Below are positions 56,703 to 64,000 of a stretch of DNA of 64,000 nt, piece after piece (within the stretch, counting starts at the first letter, position 1; every line of letters begins with the position of its first letter). The notes beneath the pieces are model-generated. The model did no database searches, was not told the origin of the DNA, and saw only the letters and a list, made by a program, of their open reading frames with translations. Position numbers and translations under genes: made by a program. The stretch is from Tetradesmus obliquus (lineage: Eukaryota > Chlorophyta > Chlorophyceae > Sphaeropleales > Scenedesmaceae), in NCBI GenBank assembly GCA_030272155.1, contig CP126201.1, forward strand, positions 1,966,501-2,030,500, read 5' to 3'.

Positions 56703-59700
56703 CGTGTTATATATTGCGGCACATGTGATGTGGCACATGTGTTGATGTGGCCGGGGCACAGTTGACATACGGTGGCGGAGGAATGAACTTGTCACCTGAT
56801 GTGTTGGTGTGTGGAGTGTGTGCTGGGTGGGTTGGTCAAGATGCTCATGGTGAGCGTCCAAGGTGTCACTGCTGGGCCGTGTGTGAACTTCAGGGTGGTG
56901 ATCCTGAAGTTCATGGTGACAGGCTCGTCAAGGCAGGCAGGGCGGGCCTTTCAGCTGTTGTGACAGTTGACTATGGCTTGCAGTATGTGGCCTTGGAGGA
57001 GCGAAGGTTGCAGTTGCCACTGTTTAGTCATCAGCTGGGTGATGTGGCACTTCTATTTCACCAGCATTGCAGTGCGAGGACCAGGTGGCGCTGTCAGAAC
57101 TTCTGGGAGCGGCTGTGTGGCACAGTGCTGCTGAGCTGGTGCACTGCTGCTTGCATTCGGCCCGGGCAGATGTCTCAGCCGTGCGTGTTTTCAAGGCACG
57201 CAGTTCCGCGGCTGACCTGCTCGCTGGGCAGCTCACTGTAGTGTGCGTCCTGCAAGCGTGTTTGTTTGAAGATGTGCCTGCATCGCGTCTCCAGCCTGGC
57301 GCATGCTGCGAGTGCGTTGCCAGCTGCATCGCTTGCAGGATGCATTTCAGTATCATCAGCTGCCCGCCCATGGCCTGCCCTGGGCCTGTGAACAGCCAGC
57401 AGCAGCCTTGTTGGTATGTGGCTGCAGCTTGTGGTTGGTTAACGTCAATGCACTTGGTTGATGGGTGATAATGCTGCGTGGGCTGCTGTTTGTGCTGCTT
57501 GCATTTTTATGTATGGTGGTCTGCGTGCTGCAAGGGTGGATCAAACTGCTGGCTCTTCTGCCCGCCACGTTGATGTGGCAGTCTTGCAACGCTGCGCGGT
57601 GACGGTATCCGTTAATATGTATTGTTTCAGCATGAGGCTGGCTCGCACAACGCATCGCTGAACCACAGCAGCAGCAGCAGCAGCAAAGGTTCATTGCAGT
57701 GTGCTGATGTTTGCTATTACTGGCCACGTGCCTGCACTGTTTGCGGTGTCTGTGGCAGTCGCACAGTAGCATCACTTACGCTTGCCTGGCAATTTTTGTT
57801 ACCCGTGCATCTCAAATCCAGGCTGGTCTGCTGTCATTATGGCTTGCTGCTCCTTGCAAGTTGTGTTGTGCCTGGGGTGGCGGCTACTAGCCCACATCGC
57901 ATGTGTGCCTGATGTGTCAATTGCAGCAGATCGCCAGCAGGTGCTGGCTCGTACTAGTTGCTGATGCAGCAGAGCACATGCTGCAAAGTTTTGGCATTTC
58001 ATGCACTTCCAGCCTTGGCATGTGCGTGTGCAGGGTCAAGGCTGTCGAGCACCCCATGGCCCTTGGATTTTGCTGCCTGGTTGACTGTTTGACTAGCTTT
58101 GCATGCGCCTCACGTTTTTGCAGGGTGAGTGCGTCTGCCCGGTCCATGGTTAGGTGCATACCACATGCTTGTGGCGAGACAGTCAGCAGCAGGCAGGGTT
58201 ATCAAGGGCACTGCTGGCAGCAGCAGCAGCAGAGTAAAAGTTTACTCGTGAACGATTGCGGATACCCAGCCGGATAAACCTGTGTTGGAGTTTACTCCGA
58301 GTAATACACCGTTTACACTGGGTAAAGGCCAGAGTACGTAGTTACCCGCCAGGGTAAGCGGATACCCGCCCGAGTAAACAGGGCGCCGGGTTTACTCCGA
58401 GTAAAGCACCAGGTAAAGCCCCTAATCCGGGGTAAACAGCCGGGTAAAACCCCCCTGGCGTTGGTAGGGTTGGTACGTGGCTGCTTTATGTTTCAATGTT
58501 GTCTGGCTTCTGCTGGTACTGCACAACATCAGGTTGCAGCTGTCATTGTCTGATCTTATTATAATGGCCACAGCTGGTGCGGTCATGTGTACCTGTTGGT
58601 TGCTGAATGTACAGCGTGGCACTAGGGCGGAATCTCAGTGGCAACGAGGATCCCACTGCAGCGTCGCGTGTACGCATGTAAGTGTCATGCGGTGAAGTCA
58701 CTGTTACAACGTGTTTCCGCGCCTTGAACTTGTCTCTTTTCGAACTGTGCCAGAAATAGTGCGCAGTGAAAGACCTTGACATTGACCGCATGCAGTCACT
58801 TAAGCTTGCAATCATGTAAGCAGCACAGTGACCGTCAACTCCTATCAGCACAATGGATCACGTTACCGTAACGCATGACGCGCTCAACTAATTCGCCATC
58901 CCGCTGTCAACACAACACATCAGCACTGAGACACATGTGCACAGTCCTTGCCGATCAAGAACAGAGACGCTGTTGCTCTAATATGTTGTAGTTGACCGAC
59001 ATGGTCAACGTAACAGCCTCAACCATGCAACCTGCCTTGCTGACTGCAGGTGGGTCAGACATCTGTTGTCTTGCCAGCACAGAAAATCAACCTGACAAGG
59101 CACAAGGCTGACACAACTCACCCCCATCCCCACACCCAAAAACATTGCTGACACCCTGCATTACCAGCCGTGATAAAAGTTCGGAGGTTATGGCTAGGAA
59201 ATAAGGTCATGCGTACAACACAAGGCCTGCCGTGCTAGCTGCCTTGTTCTCGACACTGGCACCTCAACATTGCCTTGTGCTTGCTTGCTGCATCGCCTTG
59301 CACTGCCTTGGTTGCGCATCCAAAATAAAGCACATGTGCACAAAAAGCCCTGCTGGCCCAAGGCAAGGCATAATGCAGCAAAACAACACACAAATGCAGG
59401 CAGGGACAAGTCACAGGCAGCTGGCACATCTGATATGAGTTATGAGAGAGCAGCAAAACATGAGGATGGCGTACAGCAAAAGGCAAATGCAGCAATGCAT
59501 GCCTTCCGAAAGGCAAAGCAGGTTGCACCGCCTGCACCTCGCCAGCAGCAGCAACAGCAGCAGTCAGGTTACTGAAGGCTGCTGTGCATCGCCCGCTACC
59601 ACCGATCCCTACGTGCAGTTGAGCATAGCACGCACACCAACATGCACTTGCAGCATGTGGTATGGCAAACACAGCCTCAACTCCCGCCAGAAATCGTGCG

Positions 59701-60767
59701 CGCTGTCAATCAAGTCAATCGGGTGTTCGGCATATGGTGTGCTTCTGCACGCATGCTGTGCCGTGCAAGCACCACCACACCAAAAGACGAGCAAACAAGG
59801 ATCAGCCACCACACCTGGCAGCAGCACGCTTGCAACAAAGCTCCAGGCAGCTCAAAAGCGAAATGCTGTTGTGGCATCTGCTGCCACAACACCAGCTGCC
59901 TGCTGACATCAGGCAGCTATCAAACCAAGCAGTTGCACCGCACTTTCATTACTCCAACACACCCAGCCGTGAGCCAGCCTGGGCATGTGGCGGTCAAACT
60001 CGCCTATTACGCATTGAACAAAAAACCACACCTGCCAACCTTGCCAGCTGCCAAGCATGCATCAAAAGATGACATGCATGGCAGCACATACACAGGCAAA
60101 GCAGCACTGACAGACCTGCTGCTTGTCCTCCTGCAGCTCCTCACCACCAGCCCAACGCTGAGTCAGCCGTTAGGTTTCAAACACAACACCACCGCCTGCT
60201 TTCACACCCCAACAAGTCATCGGAAAATCGGAGAGTCCATCCCGAAATGCAAAACAGCAAACCCCCTGCAGCGCGCCTGCCCGTGATCGGCCTGAATCCT
60301 TCACATCCCCAACGCTGCGTCCAGTCAACACACCAACCTGCGCAGTCAACACACCAACCTGCGCCGAAAGAGTCTACCATGTACATAGTAGCAAGTAGCA
60401 ACAGCCGTCCAGACACCGCCACCACCAGCAACCACCAACCGCAGCTTCCCCACACCACGCTTCACATCCAACTCCACCCAAAACGTTACTCCACCCCGGC
60501 TGCTGGCAGCATGACAACCACAGCCCCCCAGTCAGCACACAATCGCCCACTTCCCACCCCTGTACCGTACTCAGCAGTTGCACAGCAGGACGCCTCAGCC
60601 CTCTTCAAAACCTCCTCAGCCAAGCAGCACCTCCAGCGCCGGGCTACCAGCCAAACACAGTCAAACAAACAACAAACCCCCATTCCTGCACACGCGGCAT
60701 CAAGCCGCGCCGCCAGTCCAACCAACTACGAATCCTCAGATCTCAAGTCTCAGACCAACCAGACTGC
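56703..60767. other. 4-kb intergenic region between convergent TerC and JmjC genes
   Basis: It contains only short or compositionally odd open frames, none with family resemblance or splice support. The long plus-strand frames near 59640-60820 are Pro/Thr/Ser/Gln-rich read-through of low-complexity DNA. The one structured part is the GTTTAC cluster at 58230-58450. Confidence 0.5.
58230..58450. repeat. Cluster of short inverted GTTTAC/GTAAAC motifs
   Basis: About a dozen copies of GTTTAC, GGGTAAA or GAGTAAA fall within 220 bp, including near-palindromes such as GTTTACTCCGAGTAA (twice) and GCCCGAGTAAACAGGGCGCC. The stretch is AT/GC-mixed and free of CAG runs, unlike its surroundings. Confidence 0.7.
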
Positions 60768-61345
60768 TCAATCCACGAGCTCTGTGTCAAGAATTCTAGA
60801 CCGCAGCGTCAGCAGCCGATAGCCGCCGGGCTTGCCACTGCAGCCATGCACCCACTGTGTCCGCACGCCCACCAGCGCCCCAGGGGCCTCCTCCCAGGTG
60901 TCTGCGCTGGGCCTGAACAGGCCGTCCCGCCCCTCCTTGAGCCAGCGCATGACCAGCAGGCCGCGCTGCTTGGGCTTGGCATCACTGCGGCAGCAGCAGT
61001 TACATACAAAGGTGGATCAGTTGCATGTCTGATGTGTATGTGCCTCCTCCTTGAGCCAGCGCATGACCAGCAGGCCGCGCTGCTTGGGCTTGCGTCACTG
61101 CAGCAGCAACGGGGTGTGGGTATCAGCGCACACTTGTAGTACATGTTGCAAGTGACATGTAGCGCCACTGCGGCGCCGCGCGCTGATGAATCTTGGTCGA
61201 AAAAGGCATGCAGGCACCTCCAGCCAGCACTAGCGCTAGCACTGCAGTGCACCAACCCCATAAGGCAGCTGCATAGAGAGAGCACCTGCCACCCTCAGCA
61301 GCCAACCGACAGCGCAGATGCACACACACCAGGCCCACAGTCAGT

Positions 61346-61438
<93 letters not shown>

Positions 61439-61739
61439 CTCAGCACCTGCACCATGTAAAAGTGCTTGTTGCCCCTGTCCTCTCCAATGATGACCTGCGG
61501 CGCCTCACCCGGAGGCGGCCCGCCTGCAGCAGCAGCAGCAGCAGCAACGCCTGCTGCCGCTGCTGCTGCTGCCAGCTGCCCGCCGCTCTGCAGCTTGGCC
61601 CGGCTTGCCCTGGGGCTGTCTGGCGCTGCTGCTGCTGCTGCTGCTGCTGCCACGTTTGTGCCGCTGCTGCTGCGGCGCCGAGTGAGCACGCCTGGAGCTG
61701 CTGGTGCTGCTGCAGCTGGAGGCTCGTGGATTGGCGTCA

Positions 61740-61791
<52 letters not shown>

Positions 61792-63005
61792 AACTGTAGC
61801 AGCCTCTGCATGGCCTGACAGGTCCAACACGTGCTGCTCGTGCTTGAAGCCTGCCGCTGCTGCTGCTGCTGCCGCTGCTGCTACGGGGTGCTGGTGGTTG
61901 CAGCAGGGTGAGTGGTGCTGCTCGAGGTCGAGATGCTGTTCCTGCTCATGCTTCACATGCTGCTGCTGCTGCTGCTGCTCCTCTTCATCGTGGATCAGCT
62001 GCTCAGACTGCACATCCTGCTCACTGCTGTCTTCAGCAGCAGCAGCAGCAGCAGCCTCCGCGCGCGCCCGCATCGCAGCTGCTGCAGCAGCAGCGCGCTG
62101 CAGGGACTCCGCAAGCGTGTCAGCCTTGTTGATAACACGCGCCGGCTTCGCCTTGCGCATTGCTGCTGTGCTTGCCTTCTTCACGCCGCTGCTGCCAGGC
62201 TTGCTGCCTCCCCGCTTTGCTGCGCGGTCGTGCTGCACAGCCAAGCGCGCACGGGCCTCAGCCGTCGCATGCGTGCGCCGCATCTTGCTGGCAGCAGCAG
62301 CAGCAGCCATGCTGGTCTTCGTCTGCCGCGGCCCCTTGCGCGCAGCCGCATCCGCAGCAGTAGCCGCTGCTGCAGCGCCCTTCTCCGTACGCGAGCGCTT
62401 GCTCTCCCTGGCATCGGCTGCAGCAGCAGCAGCAGCGCTGCGCTTGCTGCTGCGCCGGCCGGTCTCGCCCTCTGCAGCGCCGCTGCTGCTGCTGCGGCGC
62501 CTACTCCCCTTCCCAGCCGCACCACCCCCTCCTCGCCGCCTGCCCCTGTTGCTGCCTGAGTCAGCCTCCTCAGACTGAGGCTCATCCTCATCATCACTGC
62601 CTTCTTCCTCACTTGATGACTCATCCTCTTCCTCCTCACTCTCTTCCTCGTCACTGCTGGCGCTGCTGCCACTGCTGCAGCCAAAGAGCCTCATGCTGAG
62701 GCGCACGCCGTCATTGAGTGCGTCACACTTGCAGCGCACCACGTTGCGGCCAACTTCAACCCACTCCTGTGTGGCAAAGTTGACTGCCTCTGCACAGTTG
62801 AAGCCCAGGTTGTAGCCGGCGTGGTAGGCGCCTGCGTTGAGCACGATGAACTCGTTGGGCTCCTGCTTGGCCTGCAGCACAGAGCAGCAGCAGCAGCAGC
62901 AGCAGCAGTTGTTGATTTGATTCATGTGGTTGTTCACTCAGCACAAAATCCTCTCTTTGCGCTCCTGCTTGGCTTGCAAGTAAAGTGAAATAGCAGCAGC
63001 AACCT

Positions 63006-63036
<31 letters not shown>

Positions 63037-63522
63037 TGATGATGATGATACGAGGACAGAAGGAAGGCAGGAGGAGCCCAATGGACAGCGGAGTTTTCCG
63101 GTGCTAGCAGCTTGTTCAACACTTCAAAGAACACCTGACTGTAACAGTAACAGCGCTGCCCACCTGAATGTACTCCACGCCGTAGTTCTTGTGCGTCGCA
63201 GGGCTGAGCAGGATGTCCTTGTGGCGCATTCAGTACACTAACAAAAGGCCTGAGCACTGCGAAACAACAGGTAACAAATAAGTAACAAATCATATTACAA
63301 AACCAAGCGCACCTGCATGTACTCCACGCCATAGTTCTTCAGCGTCGCCGGGCTCAGCAGGATGTCCTTGTGGCGCATGAAGGCGCTGCAGTGCGAGTGC
63401 AGCTCCGGGAACATGCTGGCGCACATGCGCTCAAACTTGCCGCGGTCCTTGGGGCTCACGCAGTACCACACCTTGGGCGCGCCCATGTGCAGGTAGTTGA
63501 TGCTGAACAGGTCAGCGTCCTC
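60768..63522 (-). CDS. JmjC histone lysine demethylase, KDM4/JMJD2-like (partial, 5' end beyond window)
   Basis: Three exons: 63522-63313, 62871-61439, 60984-60768; phases agree, stop at 60768. The first starts at EDADLFSINYLHMGAPKVWY; its leading Glu matches the iron-binding Glu of the KDM4 HxE motif, so the partner His should lie at the end of the preceding exon, outside. The second iron His is in NAGAYHAGYNLGFNCAEAVN. The family zinc ligands are retained: Cys in HSHCSAF, His in MRHKD, and CKC in VVRCKCD. The catalytic core should remove methyl groups from histone lysines using iron and 2-oxoglutarate. A 400-residue acidic, Ala/Gln/Ser-rich linker follows, then a conserved-looking end (KHFYMVQVLR, RGLLVMRWLKEGRDGLF). 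The N-terminal JmjN is not seen. Confidence 0.9.
61030..61105 (-). repeat. 5'-edge copy of the JmjC terminal exon
   Basis: Minus-strand CTGCAG then TGACGCAAGCCCAAGCAGCG repeats the exon start (DAKPKQRGLLVMRWLKE) with a one-codon change, upstream of the real exon at 60984. Confidence 0.9.
61343..61436 (+). repeat. Dinucleotide and tetranucleotide microsatellite (ACGC)n(AC)n
   Basis: Plus strand shows repeated ACGC then about 27 AC units up to the JmjC donor. On the coding strand the donor GTGAGT runs directly into (GT)n. Confidence 0.95.
62940..62985 (-). repeat. Short 5'-edge copy of JmjC middle exon
   Basis: Minus-strand TTGCAAG then CCAAGCAGGAGCGCAAAGAG resembles the exon start AKQEPNE at 62871. 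The acceptor has become AAG. Confidence 0.65.
63165..63240 (-). repeat. 3'-edge copy of the JmjC exon ending YGVEYMQ
   Basis: The end coding MRHKDILLSPAT and KNYGVEYIQ-like sequence recurs downstream of the real end at 63313, with a diverged donor region (plus-strand CCACCTGAATG). Confidence 0.9.
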
Positions 63523-63584
63523 CTGCGATGACGAAAAGCAGTAAAACGGGGGTTGACTCAGGCTGTTGCGGAGATAGTGCAAGG

Positions 63585-63870
63585 CACCAGGCGCGCCCAT
63601 GTGCGGGTAACAAATCAGTGTCCTCCTGCAGAGCGGCATATGGTTTGAAATGTGTTGTTTGTCAGTTGTGGCAGCAGTACCAGACCTTGGGCGCGCCCAT
63701 GTGCAGGTAATTGATGCTGAACAGGTCAGCGTCCTCCTGCAGATCGGCATCGTAATACATACAAGCATTGTGATGGTATAGTCTGGGTTGTGCAGGGTGG
63801 CCAATTGCTTGCCATGTGCAGGTAGTTGATGCTGAACAGGTCAGCGTCCTCCTGCAGGGCGGCAGATGTT
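63585..63870 (-). repeat. Three 5'-edge copies of the JmjC EDADLFSINYLH exon
   Basis: Copies with acceptors near 63629, 63740 and 63856 repeat the exon start. Two encode EDADLFSINYLHMG or EDADLFSINYLHM exactly; the nearest to the exon is shortened. Confidence 0.92.
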
Positions 63871-64000
63871 GACAGTGCATGTTGTTGTAATGCTGCAAAG
63901 CACTTGTGCAAAGCACTTGTGCAGAGTCCAAATGGCACAATGCAGCAGAGGTGCACAGCAGTACAAAGCAGCAGGAGTGCGAGTCTTGAGCAAGGATGCA

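Noticed and set aside
58230..58450. Interstitial telomeric repeat
   Set aside because: The motif is GGGTAAA/TTTACCC, not the plant or algal TTTAGGG or TTTTAGGG, and the copies occur in both orientations.
59642..60822. Long overlapping plus-strand open frames (214 and 191 codons)
   Set aside because: Thr/Pro/Ser/Gln-rich with no recognisable motif, and they run into the 3' end of the JmjC gene on the other strand; stop-poor composition explains them.
61466..62578. 370-codon plus-strand open frame opposite the JmjC gene
   Set aside because: It is the antisense of the Ala/Gln/Ser-rich JmjC linker. CAG/GCT repeats are open in all frames, and the minus strand has catalytic motifs and agreeing splice phases.

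Overview
The window is nuclear DNA of a green alga, most likely a chlorophycean of the Scenedesmus/Tetradesmus or Chlamydomonas kind. The evidence is small exons split by many GT-AG introns, dense CAG/CTG microsatellites, alanine/glutamine/serine runs, and gene families typical of algae or plants (LURP-one/DUF567, plant-type AAAP permease, TerC, oligopeptidase B, KDM4-like JmjC). The clade is an inference. I built gene models by hand from splice sites, reading phase and family resemblance. In the complete models the summed exons divide by three and end at a stop.

Layout: 1-3811 (+) 3' part of a multi-membrane protein gene; 6919-9292 (-) helical-repeat gene; 9804-12268 (+) LURP-one-related gene; 13751-16090 (+) decayed inverted paralogue of the helical-repeat gene; 16881-21677 (-) amino-acid permease; 22389-25837 (-) coiled-coil protein with one membrane helix; 27145-28767 (-) F-box/LRR-like protein; 29619-32224 (-) sulfotransferase; 32864-34218 (-) its broken 3' duplicate; 34921-51662 (-) a 16.7 kb oligopeptidase B gene with 19 exons, one intron of which holds a tRNA-Ala, a damaged tRNA-Asn and a hairpin repeat cluster; 51957-52848 (-) a small unrecognised gene; 53565-56702 (+) TerC; 60768 to beyond the right edge (-) a JmjC demethylase. 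These genes do not form one pathway; they are ordinary housekeeping or membrane genes side by side.

The striking feature is structural. Nearly every gene carries decayed tandem copies of its own exon edges, here called echoes. Copies of an exon's 5' edge, with the acceptor AG and usually a (CTG)n tract, lie upstream of the real exon. Copies of the 3' edge, with the GT donor, lie downstream. I count roughly ninety, about 45 of them in the oligopeptidase B gene. Several arrays stay in frame, and some could serve as alternative acceptors or terminal exons. A second discovery is a roughly 114-bp mobile element present twice, each copy flanked by an exact target-site duplication; a sister echo preserves what looks like the empty site of one insertion.
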